64,000 nt of DNA from Prevotella intermedia ATCC 25611 = DSM 20706 (GTDB lineage Bacteria > Bacteroidota > Bacteroidia > Bacteroidales > Bacteroidaceae). Under the pieces are notes generated by a model. That model had not been told where the DNA came from. It did not search any database and worked only from the letters and a program-made list of their open reading frames with translations. Location: contig NZ_CP019300.1 in NCBI RefSeq assembly GCF_001953955.1, positions 1,364,001-1,428,000 of the forward strand. The letters are read 5' to 3'. Every line of letters starts with the position of its first letter. The first letter of the stretch is position 1. Of the stretch, positions 25,771 through 34,512 are shown piece by piece. A program made the translations under genes and the position numbers.

Positions 25771-26228
25771 GGTTTTACTTCATTATTTTGGTCTGTTTTG
25801 TCCTTTCCAAAGTTCCTTTCGTTTTCACATCTGTCTTTTGTTGGATAAATAAAGAAGATGCTAATCATTAAGATTAATGCTAAATAAAAGAATCCAACCT
25901 CTTCACCATATATATAATAGAAGAAGATGTTCAATATAATGGGAATGCAAAGAAGGCAAATACGCACACAAGCCCATAAGCGAAAGCCTTTATAGGACTG
26001 TGGGTTGGTAACACTTTTGCTAACTTGCGGAAACTTAAACAAGTAAAGGGCAAGTGGTATCAATAGCAGTGCCAAAGGCTGCATAATGAACTGCACATAC
26101 GTAAGACTGCTGTCGCCAGACAGACTACCTGGCAAAACAAGAGCCAACTCATATACAGCAACAATACAGATTAATACGAACAAGAAAGTTCCCAATAATG
26201 TTAAAAGCATTTTTCGTGTTTGTTCCAT
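25767..26228 (-). CDS. Four-helix membrane protein, unknown function
   Basis: The 153 residues form about four hydrophobic segments (LLTLLGTFLFVLICIVAVYE, QFIMQPLALLLIPLALYLF, ACVRICLLCIPIILNIFFYY, FFYLALILMISIFFIYP) and end in a charged tail (KDKTDQNNEVKP). I recognise no family motif, but similar proteins of this size are found downstream of recR in Bacteroidota. It lies 7 nt after recR and overlaps the GT2 gene by 4 nt, so it should be co-translated with both. Confidence 0.8.
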   Translation of the reverse strand: MEQTRKMLLTLLGTFLFVLICIVAVYELALVLPGSLSGDSSLTYVQFIMQPLALLLIPLALYLFKFPQVSKSVTNPQSYKGFRLWACVRICLLCIPIILNIFFYYIYGEEVGFFYLALILMISIFFIYPTKDRCENERNFGKDKTDQNNEVKP

Positions 26229-26235
26229 AGTGTCT

Positions 26236-26844
26236 TTAACCTTCTATTATTGTTCTATTCAGTATGCTTCGTCCCAACGTAACCTCATCAGTATATTCCA
26301 ATTCGTCACCAACCGATATGCCACGAGCTATCACTGTTAGCTTTATATCAAGCCCCTTCAGCTTGCGCGATATATAAAAGTTTGTTGTATCGCCCTCCAT
26401 CGTGCTCGCTAAAGCAAGAATAACCTCATTGATTTTACCTGTTTTCACTCGCTCTACAAGCGATTCTATTTCCAAATCGTTCGGTCCGATACCATCTATT
26501 GGTGAGATTATTCCACCCAACACATGGTACAAACCATTGTATTGCTGAGTATTCTCGATGGCAAGAACATCTTGCACATTCTCTACAACACACAACGTTG
26601 AAGCGTCCCTGTGTGGGTTTGCACAAATAGAACATGTGTCAGTGTCGGAAATATTGTGGCAAATATGGCAGTATTTTATATCGTGCCGCATTGTAGAAAT
26701 AGCCTCTGTAAAGCCATCTACATCATCTTTAGATTCGCGTAATAGATGCAAAACAAACCGGAGAGCAGTCTTTCGACCTACTCCCGGTAACTTAGAAAAC
26801 TCTCCAACAGCCTTTTCAAGCAGTTGAGAAGGAAATTGTTGCAT
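26236..26844 (-). CDS. recR: Recombination mediator RecR
   Basis: This 202-residue protein has the N-terminal helix-hairpin-helix ([17 protein letters not shown]), a C4 zinc finger ([20 protein letters not shown]) and a Toprim domain ([31 protein letters not shown]). Its length is as expected. RecR acts with RecO (and RecF) to load RecA onto SSB-coated single-stranded DNA. It is co-directional with an outer-membrane protein gene 24 nt upstream and followed by the membrane protein, GT2 and GNAT genes. Confidence 0.97.
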   Translation of the reverse strand: MQQFPSQLLEKAVGEFSKLPGVGRKTALRFVLHLLRESKDDVDGFTEAISTMRHDIKYCHICHNISDTDTCSICANPHRDASTLCVVENVQDVLAIENTQQYNGLYHVLGGIISPIDGIGPNDLEIESLVERVKTGKINEVILALASTMEGDTTNFYISRKLKGLDIKLTVIARGISVGDELEYTDEVTLGRSILNRTIIEG

Positions 26845-26868
26845 ACTAATTGAATCAGTTATATAGGC

Positions 26869-27363
26869 TTAATCGTCGAAGAGATATATACCAAGACCAA
26901 GCTTTAAACCTATTGTAGAATACTTAGTATCCTTAAACGATTGGTCATAATAAATTGCTGGCTCAATTGTTACAGAACGATTTATAAAGAAAGCATAGCC
27001 TACTTCGGCACCCAACAACATATCGTTATAGTTATGATTGGCGTGCAAGAACTTACAACCGGCACCCAAGTACAAACCATTTTGAGTAATGTAGTAGCGT
27101 GCACCAGCACCGACAACGATATGATCTGCCACAGCCTTTGAACCATTATGCTCAGCACTTACACTTGCCAACAACATTATATCGTCCCATGGCAAATAGC
27201 CAACCTTTGCCTCAAGCCCGAAATTGAACTTATCGTGCCCGTTATAGTGCAAGTCAAGACCTGTCAAAGAAGCTCCAAGGTAGCCTTTACCTTCTTGAAA
27301 CTGTGCATGGATACCTAATGATAATGTTAATCCTAATAAAAGGAGTGATAATTTCTTCATCAT
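26869..27363 (-). CDS. Small outer-membrane beta-barrel protein
   Basis: The 164 residues begin MMKKLSLLLLGLTLSLGIHA, a signal peptide with cleavage after HAQ. They continue as alternating hydrophobic beta strands (YLGASLTGLDLHYNGHDKFN, FGLEAKVGYLPWDDIMLLAS) and end in IGLKLGLGIYLFDD. This is the pattern of OmpW/outer-membrane-beta-barrel (OMP_b-brl) proteins. Function is unknown. It is the first gene of the recR operon, with a promoter at 27410-27417 overlapping that of the divergent glycosidase gene. Confidence 0.85.
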   Translation of the reverse strand: MMKKLSLLLLGLTLSLGIHAQFQEGKGYLGASLTGLDLHYNGHDKFNFGLEAKVGYLPWDDIMLLASVSAEHNGSKAVADHIVVGAGARYYITQNGLYLGAGCKFLHANHNYNDMLLGAEVGYAFFINRSVTIEPAIYYDQSFKDTKYSTIGLKLGLGIYLFDD

Positions 27364-27409
27364 AATAATACTATTATTGTAAAATCTATTTATTGCTAAA
27401 TTCCATTGA

Positions 27410-27417
27410 CAAAGGTA
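27410..27417 (-). promoter_or_regulatory. Promoter of the OMP-recR operon
   Basis: On the minus strand TACCTTTG (27417-27410), with TTTG about 18 nt upstream. It is divergent from and overlaps the glycosidase promoter region. Confidence 0.6.
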
Positions 27418-27426
27418 GTGGAATTA

Positions 27427-27457
27427 TTTGAATTACAAAAATTATTGCCTACCTTTG
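27427..27457 (+). promoter_or_regulatory. Promoter of the GHL10-like gene
   Basis: TTTG (27427-27430), 19-nt spacer, TACCTTTG (27450-27457): a near-perfect Bacteroidota promoter. It fixes the gene start at 27514 and excludes frames opening at 27406. Confidence 0.75.
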
Positions 27458-27513
27458 TGCTTGATTTGCAAATAAGTTCTTCGCTTTTTGCTCATAAATA
27501 TGCTTTAAAACGT

Positions 27514-29211
27514 ATGAATAAAAAGATAATTACACTAATATTACTAAGCTGTTTCACAATAAATTGCTTTGCACAAACGAACGAGATATTTATAAATTGG
27601 GACACAAAACCTTTCAAGAAGCGTGAAACCCGTGCTGTTTGGCTAACTACTTTAAACAACCTTGACTGGCCAAAGACATTTGCAAACTCGGAGGAAGGTA
27701 TTGAAAGACAAAAGAAGGAACTCATTGATATTTTAGATAAATATGTCGCTGCAAACATAAATACCGTTCTGTTGCAAACGCGTGTGCGTGCAGCCACAAT
27801 CTATCCGTCCAACATAGAGCCTTGGGACAAATGCTTGACAGGCAGAGAAGATGGAAATCCGAACTACGACCCATTGGCATTTGCAGTTGAAGAATGCCAT
27901 AAACGTGGGTTGGAAATACATGCGTGGGTAGCTGCAATGCCTGTCGGAGCTGCTAAATCGTTAGGCTGCAAACTGATGAAAGAAAAAGGATTTAGCATTA
28001 GAAGCTTCTCGACAGGTTCTTATGTAAACCCTGAAGACCCTAAGATTGCGGGGTATTTAGGAGAAATCTGTGCAGAAATTACCAGAAACTACGATATTGA
28101 TGGCATAAATTTAGATTATATAAGGTATCCTGACAGCTGGCCATACCCAACATATAGGAATGGCGACACGCCAGAAACACGTAGAGAAAACATTACCAAC
28201 ATTGTCAGAGAAATAAATTATAGAGTGAAGAAACTCAAACCTTGGGTGAAGATTTCTTGCTCGCCTATTGGAAAGTACGATGATTTAAGCAGATATTCAT
28301 CGAAAAACTACAATGCGAAAAATCGTGTTTCGCAAGATGCGCAACTATGGGTGAAGACGCGAATAATGGACCAGCTCTACCCTATGCAATATTGGCGGGG
28401 CGACAATTATTACCCATTCAGTGCCGACTGGGTGGAAAATTCCAATGGACACGATATAGTTTCGGGACTTGGAACATACTTCCTCGACCCACGAGAAGGA
28501 AATTGGGGACTTGAAGAACTCACCCGACAAATGCACGTAAGCAGATGGTTGGGAATGGGACATGCGCATTTCCGCTCTAAATTCTTGTTAGACAACCAAC
28601 AAGGTGTATATAACTTTGAGAAACGCTTTAACGCTGTGCCCGCACTTACACCTGCTCTGACATGGATAAGCCGCAGAAAGCCAAAAGCTCCTAACTACGC
28701 TCAAGGCACCTCTGTAGTAACGTTGATAGGAGCGCAAGGAGCAAAAACAATACGTTGGAAAGGAAATTCACCTTATTATAATATATACATGAGCAACAGC
28801 CACCCTGTAGACGTGAAAGACCCTCGCAATCTTGTCATGGCGAGATTTCAAGGAACATCGTTCGTACATCAAGGGGCAAAGCATCAGCATTACGCCATTA
28901 CGGCAATGGACAGGTATGGAAATGAAAGCGATGCGCTGCAAAGTATATTCGAGAAAGAAGATTTTGAAAGCAGACTACTTACAAATGACAGTGAAACAGT
29001 TACCATTCCAGAAGATTTCAACGCAATGGATATAGACTATTTCACCATTGAAACGATGCAAGGCAATACAGTTATGAAGATTTACTATGTTGCTTCGCAT
29101 CGCGACACCTTAAATATTTATAGCCTTAAAAATGGCACTTATCGACTTCGTGCCCATTCATCGAAACGAAAAGTGAGCCATAAAGTTGGCTATTTCTTTA
29201 TCAAACGATAA
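27514..29211 (+). CDS. Secreted glycoside-hydrolase-like family 10 (GHL10/DUF187) protein
   Basis: From ATG 27514 the protein is 565 residues. It has a signal peptide (MNKKIITLILLSCFTINCFA) and then a TIM-barrel domain of the GHL10/DUF187 family: KRETRAVWLTTLNNLDWPKT, TVLLQTRVRAATIYPSNIEP, GLEIHAWVAAMPVGAAKSLG and NYDIDGINLDYIRYPDSWPY, whose D-x-D/Y residues are the likely catalytic region. The C-terminal half has FN3-like strands (HYAITAMDRYGNESDALQ). Related proteins cleave peptidoglycan or glycan chains; the substrate here is unknown. It has its own promoter and a strong hairpin after the stop. Confidence 0.9.
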   Translation: MNKKIITLILLSCFTINCFAQTNEIFINWDTKPFKKRETRAVWLTTLNNLDWPKTFANSEEGIERQKKELIDILDKYVAANINTVLLQTRVRAATIYPSNIEPWDKCLTGREDGNPNYDPLAFAVEECHKRGLEIHAWVAAMPVGAAKSLGCKLMKEKGFSIRSFSTGSYVNPEDPKIAGYLGEICAEITRNYDIDGINLDYIRYPDSWPYPTYRNGDTPETRRENITNIVREINYRVKKLKPWVKISCSPIGKYDDLSRYSSKNYNAKNRVSQDAQLWVKTRIMDQLYPMQYWRGDNYYPFSADWVENSNGHDIVSGLGTYFLDPREGNWGLEELTRQMHVSRWLGMGHAHFRSKFLLDNQQGVYNFEKRFNAVPALTPALTWISRRKPKAPNYAQGTSVVTLIGAQGAKTIRWKGNSPYYNIYMSNSHPVDVKDPRNLVMARFQGTSFVHQGAKHQHYAITAMDRYGNESDALQSIFEKEDFESRLLTNDSETVTIPEDFNAMDIDYFTIETMQGNTVMKIYYVASHRDTLNIYSLKNGTYRLRAHSSKRKVSHKVGYFFIKR

Positions 29212-29221
29212 GGTAAGAAAA

Positions 29222-29297
29222 CAATTCAAGCACTTTCTACCAATGGAATAAAAGTTTGCAACAACCTTTTATCTATGGTAAGAAGTGCTTGAATTGC
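29222..29297. terminator. Large convergent hairpin
   Basis: CAATTCAAGCACTT (29222-29235) pairs with AAGTGCTTGAATTG (29283-29296), and pairing continues inward with a few mismatches. It sits between the convergent glycosidase and Lrp genes. Confidence 0.75.
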
Positions 29298-29310
29298 TAT
29301 TTATAAATGT

Positions 29311-29808
29311 TTAATCTTCAACCGATTCAGAACAATCTCCCACAGCAAAGTCGTTGATTGGAAGTGGGCGATCTATTACTGCATTGTAAGAGATGATACT
29401 TACACTTCGAGCCAACCCCAATGCTTGGAGCTTATCGTGGATAATGTTTAAGAGATGATGATTGTTTTGAGCATAGACTTTAATGAATAAATCGTACTCG
29501 CCCGTTGTGAAATGACATTCCACAACTTCAGGAATTTTCTTCAAAGCCTCTACAACCTCATCAAAATTCTCGGGGTTCTTTAAATTCAATCCCATATAAG
29601 CACAGGTTTCATAACCTATCTTTTCTGGGTCGATAATGAATTGTGAACCTTTGAGAATACCCAAGTTTGTTAGTTTCTGAATTCTTTGGTGAATCGCTGC
29701 ACCACTTACCTTACATTCACGTGCTACTTCCAAAAATGGAATACGTGCATCTTCTGCAATAAGGCTAAGAATTTTTTTGTCTAATTGATCTAAACTTCTA
29801 TGTGCCAT
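29311..29808 (-). CDS. Lrp/AsnC family transcriptional regulator
   Basis: This 165-residue protein has an N-terminal helix-turn-helix (LDQLDKKILSLIAEDARIPF, VARECKVSGAAIHQRIQKLT) and a RAM ligand-binding domain (VECHFTTGEYDLFIKVYAQN). It should bind DNA as an octamer and respond to an amino acid. A short acidic extension (VGDCSESVED) follows the usual end. The gene stands alone with a promoter whose -7 box lies 21 nt upstream. Confidence 0.95.
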   Translation of the reverse strand: MAHRSLDQLDKKILSLIAEDARIPFLEVARECKVSGAAIHQRIQKLTNLGILKGSQFIIDPEKIGYETCAYMGLNLKNPENFDEVVEALKKIPEVVECHFTTGEYDLFIKVYAQNNHHLLNIIHDKLQALGLARSVSIISYNAVIDRPLPINDFAVGDCSESVED

Positions 29809-29828
29809 TTATCTTAAATAATTTGGGA

Positions 29829-29859
29829 CAAAGTTACAATAAACTTCCCGATTTGCCAA
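29829..29859 (-). promoter_or_regulatory. Promoter of the Lrp/AsnC gene
   Basis: On the minus strand TAACTTTG (29836-29829), preceded after about 20 nt by TTG. Confidence 0.6.
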
Positions 29860-29988
29860 TTATTTTTTCATAACAAGTTATAATTCGCAACCTTTTTGCT
29901 GCGAAATCACACCTTTTAGACCTTGCTATGGAACGATAGAAATTTAGTGAAGACAGCTTGCTTGACAGACAGAAAAAGACGATAAAGC

Positions 29989-30174
29989 TGTAAATATTTT
30001 TCACAAGAACACCTATCGTATAACCACCTCATCATCAGCGTGTTATAAAACCTATTGTTTTGCATTCCAAAAGCGTAGGTTTTACACGGTAAAAGCGGCT
30101 GTTTTGCGTTGCAAAACAGCCGCTTTCGCAATGTCAAAACGCAGTTACCACTTTTTAACGGATTTATCTTTACA
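29989..30174 (+). repeat. 186-bp dispersed intergenic repeat, copy 4
   Basis: TGTAAATATTTTTCACAA to TTATCTTTACA, exactly 186 bp. Module starts are at 30047, 30069, 30091 and 30113, a strict 22-nt period. The second and third modules are exchanged relative to copies 1 and 2 (GCGTAGG, then GCGGCTG). Confidence 0.92.
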
Positions 30175-30284
30175 AAACCGAAGGTTTCTTTCAGAATTTG
30201 CCTTCAGCAAGAATAAGAAAACCAATTGCTTTAATAAGCATCAACGGTTTCCTTTCTCCCCTATTCGTTATCGTTTCGTGCGCT

Positions 30285-31715
30285 TTACTTTTCCCTTGCT
30301 TCCAACAACACAACGTTCTCTACATGGGGTGTATGTGGGAACATATCGACAGGCTGAACAGCTACAACCCGATAGTCTTTGTCTAAAAGAGCCAAGTCTC
30401 GAGCTTGTGTTGCTGGGTTGCAACTTACATAAACTATTCGTTGTGGGTGCGCACCCAGTATCACATTCACCACATCGGCGTGCATACCGGCACGAGGTGG
30501 GTCGGTAATAATTACGTCAGGGCGACCGTGCTGCTTTATAAACTCTTCGGTCAGAATGTCTTTCATATCGCCAGCATAGAACAGCGTATTGGCTATATTG
30601 TTTATCTCAGAGTTTACTTTTGCATCTTCTATCGCTTCGGGCACATATTCTATACCGATTACTTTCTTCGCTTTTTTGGCAACAAAGTTCGCAATGGTTC
30701 CCGTGCCTGTATATAAGTCGTAAACCAACTCGTTGCCTGTAAGGTTGGCAAAATTGCGTGCCACACTATATAAATGGTAGGCTTGGTCGGTATTGGTTTG
30801 ATAGAAACTCTTTGCTCCAACCTTGAAACGAAGGTCTTCCATCAATTCAAATATATGGTCGTTGCCTTTAAATACGGTCAATTCCAAATCGTTGAACGTG
30901 TCGTTGCCCTTTTGGTTGTCTACATATAATAATGACGTGATTTCCTGAAATTCATCAGATATGAACTGCATCAAATTCATTGCACGTTCTTCATCGCCAT
31001 CTTCATCATAATGGAACTGAACGAGTACCAACCATTCGCCAGTATTCGAGTTTCGCATCATAATGTCGCGCAACAAGCCGTGCTGCTCTCTGATGTCAAA
31101 GAAGGTAAGGTTATGCTCCAAAGCATAATTATAAATAGCATTTCTCACCTTATTGCAATAGTCGTCCATCAACACACATTTCTCGATAGGATAAATCTTA
31201 TCGAATGCTCCCGTTATATGGAAGCCTATTGCACCTTGCGCCAAGCCTACGCCTTCGGGCAATGCTTCTAATTCTTCCTTGGTATACCAACGCTTGTTAG
31301 AACAAGCAAATTCTAGTTTATTACGATATTCTTCTGTTTTCTCAGAACCTAAAATGGGCAAAATTTCGGGTAGTTCTACCTTGCCGATTCGTGTCAGTTG
31401 GTCGATAACTTGCTGTTGCTTGGCAGTCAACTGCTCTTTATAAGGAAGATTTTGCCACTTGCAACCTCCGCAAATACCAAAGTGTTCGCATTTAGGGGCA
31501 ATACGAATGGGACTGGGTTGTACCATTCTCACCACCGTAGCTTCGCAATAGCTATGACGTTTCTTGCGCACTTGCAAGTCTACAACATCGCCTGGCACTA
31601 CAAATGGAACGAACACAACCATATCGTTTACATGTGCAACACACTTTCCTTCTGCTGCAACAGCTTCTATTTCAACCTTTTCTAATATAGGTAACGGTTT
31701 CCTTTTCCTACTCAT
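30285..31715 (-). CDS. rlmD: 23S rRNA (uracil-5-)-methyltransferase RlmD/RumA
   Basis: This 476-residue protein has an N-terminal TRAM domain (about residues 1-70), a [4Fe-4S] cysteine cluster (CEHFGICGGCKWQNLPYKEQ), the SAM-binding site VYDLYTGTGTIANFV, and catalytic motifs ITDPPRAGMH and YVSCNPATQA whose Cys is the nucleophile. It methylates a uridine in 23S rRNA (U1939 in E. coli); the related RlmCD/TrmA-like targets cannot be excluded. The length fits. It is monocistronic on the minus strand with promoter TAACTTTG at 31739-31732. Confidence 0.93.
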   Translation of the reverse strand: MSRKRKPLPILEKVEIEAVAAEGKCVAHVNDMVVFVPFVVPGDVVDLQVRKKRHSYCEATVVRMVQPSPIRIAPKCEHFGICGGCKWQNLPYKEQLTAKQQQVIDQLTRIGKVELPEILPILGSEKTEEYRNKLEFACSNKRWYTKEELEALPEGVGLAQGAIGFHITGAFDKIYPIEKCVLMDDYCNKVRNAIYNYALEHNLTFFDIREQHGLLRDIMMRNSNTGEWLVLVQFHYDEDGDEERAMNLMQFISDEFQEITSLLYVDNQKGNDTFNDLELTVFKGNDHIFELMEDLRFKVGAKSFYQTNTDQAYHLYSVARNFANLTGNELVYDLYTGTGTIANFVAKKAKKVIGIEYVPEAIEDAKVNSEINNIANTLFYAGDMKDILTEEFIKQHGRPDVIITDPPRAGMHADVVNVILGAHPQRIVYVSCNPATQARDLALLDKDYRVVAVQPVDMFPHTPHVENVVLLEAREK

Positions 31716-31731
31716 TTTCTTATATTTGCTG

Positions 31732-31739
31732 CAAAGTTA
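31732..31739 (-). promoter_or_regulatory. Promoter -7 element of rlmD
   Basis: TAACTTTG on the minus strand, 17 nt upstream of the ATG. The -33 part is weak. Confidence 0.5.
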
Positions 31740-31928
31740 GTTATTTTTTTTGGTTTGCATAGCAGCCTTGTGCTAAAACTGCTAATACAACTCTGCTATT
31801 CCAAACAACATTACTTATCAATTAAAACGAAGTTGTAAAAACCTCTAAAAGCACTATACATATTTATATATAACAAGCTTTTATGGTTGTTTTCAATAGA
31901 GTTTAATGATAAAAAGTTAAGAATTGTT

Positions 31929-31958
31929 TTTGTTTTCTATTAAATATTATTATCTTTG
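31929..31958 (+). promoter_or_regulatory. Promoter of the porin gene
   Basis: TTTG (31929-31932), 18-nt spacer, TATCTTTG (31951-31958), 43 nt before the ATG at 32002. Confidence 0.7.
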
Positions 31959-32001
31959 CTGCGTAAGACAGTAAACTCAGTAGAATATTTAAAAGAGATT
32001 T

Positions 32002-33117
32002 ATGAAAAAGTTTTTCATAGTGGCAGCTATGGCATTAACAATTTCTAATGCATCTGCACAAACGGCGAAGTGGGTAAACAATGTTAAGCTATCGGGGTTT
32101 GGCATTGCACAGTATCAATTCACAGATCAAGAAAACGCAAAGGCAAATTCGTTTAATTTACGTTTAGGTCGTGTTATACTCGATGGTAAATTCTTTGACG
32201 ATTGGGCTTGGAAAGCACAAATTCAAATCAATGGAAACACATCTACTTTAGGTTCATCACCACGTGTTCTTGATTTGTTCACAGAATGGCAAAAATACAC
32301 TTTTTTTCGTGTGAAAATCGGTCAATTCAAAAATCCATTTACTTTTGAAAATCCAATATCTCCTACCAAACAAGGTTTTATGGGTTATTCACAAGTAATT
32401 AATAAATTATCGGGGTTTGCTGACCGAGCAGGAGGGCACGCCTCTAACGGACGCGATATAGGTGTACAGATTCAAGGCGATTTCTTGAAAAACTCTGCTG
32501 GCAGAAACTTGCTGCACTATCAGGTTGGTGTGTTTAACGGACAAGGCATCAATATGAAAGATGTAGACGAACAGAAAAATATCATCGGCGGTGTTTGGGT
32601 TATGCCAATAGAAGGTATGCGTATTGGTTGGTTCGGCTGGACAGGTTCGTATGCTCGTAAAGGTACATGGGTTGACGAAAACGGCATAACACAAAATGGC
32701 GTTCGTAAATTGCAACAACGTCGCTATGCCATTTCTGCAGAATACGTGGCAAACGATTGGACTTTCCGTTCAGAGTATATACACAGCACAGGTGAAGCAT
32801 TTGCAAAATCGCTTGTAAACACAAACGATGCCGCTGCAAAAGATTGTACTCTCAGTAGCAATGGTAACAAGGCGCAAGGTGTTTATGCTCTTGTTATAGC
32901 ACCTATCGTAAAGAAAAAGCTTTATGCTAAAGCACGTTACGATATGTACCAACCTTCAAAGGGAGCAGAGAAACAACGCACTTTGTGTGAAGTTGGTTTG
33001 AACTACGAATTTAATCAGAATGTGCAACTTTCAAGCGAATACGCTCACGTTCACGACCGTAGTTTGGCTAAACCAGACTATTCTTTGGTAGACGTACAGT
33101 TGATATTTAAGTTTTAA
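32002..33117 (+). CDS. Phosphate-selective porin O/P family protein
   Basis: This 371-residue protein begins MKKFFIVAAMALTISNASAQ, a clean signal peptide. The barrel shows SFNLRLGRVILDGKFFDDWA, FFRVKIGQFKNPFTFENPIS, the gating-region GRDIGVQIQGDFLKN and a final aromatic strand VDVQLIFKF, all typical of OprO/OprP porins. In Bacteroidota these proteins are often polyphosphate or phosphate channels, but ion choice is not proved by sequence. It is monocistronic with a strong promoter and is closed by a perfect 24-bp hairpin. Confidence 0.92.
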   Translation: MKKFFIVAAMALTISNASAQTAKWVNNVKLSGFGIAQYQFTDQENAKANSFNLRLGRVILDGKFFDDWAWKAQIQINGNTSTLGSSPRVLDLFTEWQKYTFFRVKIGQFKNPFTFENPISPTKQGFMGYSQVINKLSGFADRAGGHASNGRDIGVQIQGDFLKNSAGRNLLHYQVGVFNGQGINMKDVDEQKNIIGGVWVMPIEGMRIGWFGWTGSYARKGTWVDENGITQNGVRKLQQRRYAISAEYVANDWTFRSEYIHSTGEAFAKSLVNTNDAAAKDCTLSSNGNKAQGVYALVIAPIVKKKLYAKARYDMYQPSKGAEKQRTLCEVGLNYEFNQNVQLSSEYAHVHDRSLAKPDYSLVDVQLIFKF

Positions 33118-33130
33118 ATAGATTCATAAA

Positions 33131-33188
33131 AAACAACATACACGAAGAAAACATTGTTTCTTAGATGTTTTCTTCGTGTATGTTGTTT
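33131..33188. terminator. Bidirectional terminator with 24-bp arms
   Basis: Bases 33131-33154 and 33165-33188 are perfect reverse complements around a 10-nt loop. It separates the convergent porin and ATP-grasp genes. Confidence 0.85.
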
Positions 33189-33214
33189 ATCTGCAAACAG
33201 TGAGAAAAATTCTA

Positions 33215-34297
33215 TTACACACTATCATTTATTTCTAACCTGTGGTGTGAACCATCAAACGTAATCTGCATAACCTTGTTTTGTGCCTTTATTTCATCAT
33301 AGAGCGATAAAGCCACGTGCCCCATTGTACGACGAAGATTTACTTCTACAAGGGGATGAATGGAATAACATACAGTTATAGAGTCAGATGAATATTTACT
33401 TTCAACTATCATCATATCAACACCTAAAGGCCCTTTATACTTCCCTTTGACATTCTGTTCCAACAAGCTTGTCAAGCTTTCCCTTATCGTATCTAATACT
33501 TCTATATTAATAAACTGCCCCAATAGGCTCCGCTTTTTGTCCTCATTGGCAATAATACTTCCAGTATAGGCACCGTGTAAAGATAAAAAAACCGATAGAC
33601 CGCAATACTTCACGCAGCCTTCTTCCACATAGAATTCCATCGCAAAGTCCTTCACCTTATTATAATAAGGCTCTAAAATAATGCCTTGTTGTTGTGCTAT
33701 AACATTTTTTGCCCAATTCAAATGGACTGTGGAAATTTCTTCATCAGTAAACCGAAGCCCTCTCCCACTGCCACTCCAAGGTGCCTTAATGACAGCCTTT
33801 CCTATATCTTTTGCCTTCGCACGTAATTCGTCAAGATTATCAAAATAATACGATTTGCCCACAATAGCATTTGCAGGTAACAATGCTTTCAAAGCAGAGA
33901 GCAAACCAACAGCAAACTTCCTATTACTTAAATCGGCTATTTTAGCCAACTGTTCGTCAGAGGGTAAAAGTCTTTGTGGTATTCCTACCCGCCGTAATTG
34001 CTCTTTGAGCATACAGTTCCAGCCCCACGGTGAAATAATTTCTATCTTGTCAGAAATACTTTCCAAAGTACTTGCATCAACAAAATGCACTTCTTTCTTT
34101 TTCAATCGAAGTTTTTCAATTGAGACACGTGCTTCTGTAATATCATTTACCAATACAGTATCACCTTCCTTTGCCCATATATAGGGCAAGAAAGCCAAAT
34201 CATTACGTATTTTCAATGCAGCATGCGACGGAGTGTAGTTAGGACTATTCTGCGCTAACGACATATCGTGTTCAGGGTTGAATATATGAAGTGTCAT
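33215..34297 (-). CDS. ATP-grasp-like protein, unknown substrate
   Basis: From ATG 34297 the protein is 360 residues starting MTLHIFNPEHDMSLAQNSPN. The middle has KAVIKAPWSGSGRGLRF and GIILEPYYNKVKDFAMEFYV. The end has GPLGVDMMIV and HPLVEVNLRRTMGHVALSLY, the E-x-N-x-R metal and phosphate ligands of ATP-grasp ligases. Such enzymes join a carboxylate to an amine with ATP, but the partner is unknown. The promoter TTTG-N19-TACCTTTG at 34351-34321 begins just upstream of this ATG and excludes the longer start at 34384. It is a single gene. Confidence 0.8.
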   Translation of the reverse strand: MTLHIFNPEHDMSLAQNSPNYTPSHAALKIRNDLAFLPYIWAKEGDTVLVNDITEARVSIEKLRLKKKEVHFVDASTLESISDKIEIISPWGWNCMLKEQLRRVGIPQRLLPSDEQLAKIADLSNRKFAVGLLSALKALLPANAIVGKSYYFDNLDELRAKAKDIGKAVIKAPWSGSGRGLRFTDEEISTVHLNWAKNVIAQQQGIILEPYYNKVKDFAMEFYVEEGCVKYCGLSVFLSLHGAYTGSIIANEDKKRSLLGQFINIEVLDTIRESLTSLLEQNVKGKYKGPLGVDMMIVESKYSSDSITVCYSIHPLVEVNLRRTMGHVALSLYDEIKAQNKVMQITFDGSHHRLEINDSV

Positions 34298-34320
34298 TAT
34301 GTTTTTACTATATCGTATTG

Positions 34321-34351
34321 CAAAGGTACAGCAAATATACAAGAAGACAAA
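34321..34351 (-). promoter_or_regulatory. Promoter of the ATP-grasp gene
   Basis: On the minus strand TTTG (34351-34348), 19-nt spacer, TACCTTTG (34328-34321). It decides the start codon at 34297. Confidence 0.75.
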
Positions 34352-34391
34352 ATATAAATAACAGTAAAAAACACGTTTTTGCAATCTATAG

Positions 34392-34423
34392 TTTGCAAAT
34401 TCGAGAAATAAATACTATCTTTG
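34392..34423 (+). promoter_or_regulatory. Promoter of the AAA ATPase gene
   Basis: TTTG (34392-34395), 20-nt spacer, TATCTTTG (34416-34423). Confidence 0.7.
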
Positions 34424-34512
34424 CACGTGAGAAATGCTATTATGCGCATATATGAAGAAAGTGTGTTTTGCCATTAGCATTATCTTAGTATGAAATAATT
34501 TAGCAAATAAAG

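Larger units (their letters stand above)
29809..30284. other. Intergenic region with a dispersed repeat
   Basis: This 476-nt interval holds the Lrp promoter (29829-29836) and repeat copy 4 (29989-30174). The 40 nt right of the repeat resemble the flank right of copy 7. I see no gene. Confidence 0.6.

Noticed and set aside
27406..27513. Longer N-terminus for the GHL10-like protein
   Set aside because: The promoter at 27427-27457 lies inside this extension and the signal peptide begins at 27514.
29989..30174. Regularly spaced short repeats resembling a CRISPR array
   Set aside because: Modules are 17 nt with 5-nt linkers, there are only four per element, linkers are conserved between loci and no cas genes are present.
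33131..33188. Perfect 24-bp inverted repeat as a possible invertible element
   Set aside because: The loop is only 10 nt and it separates convergent genes, so it is a terminator.
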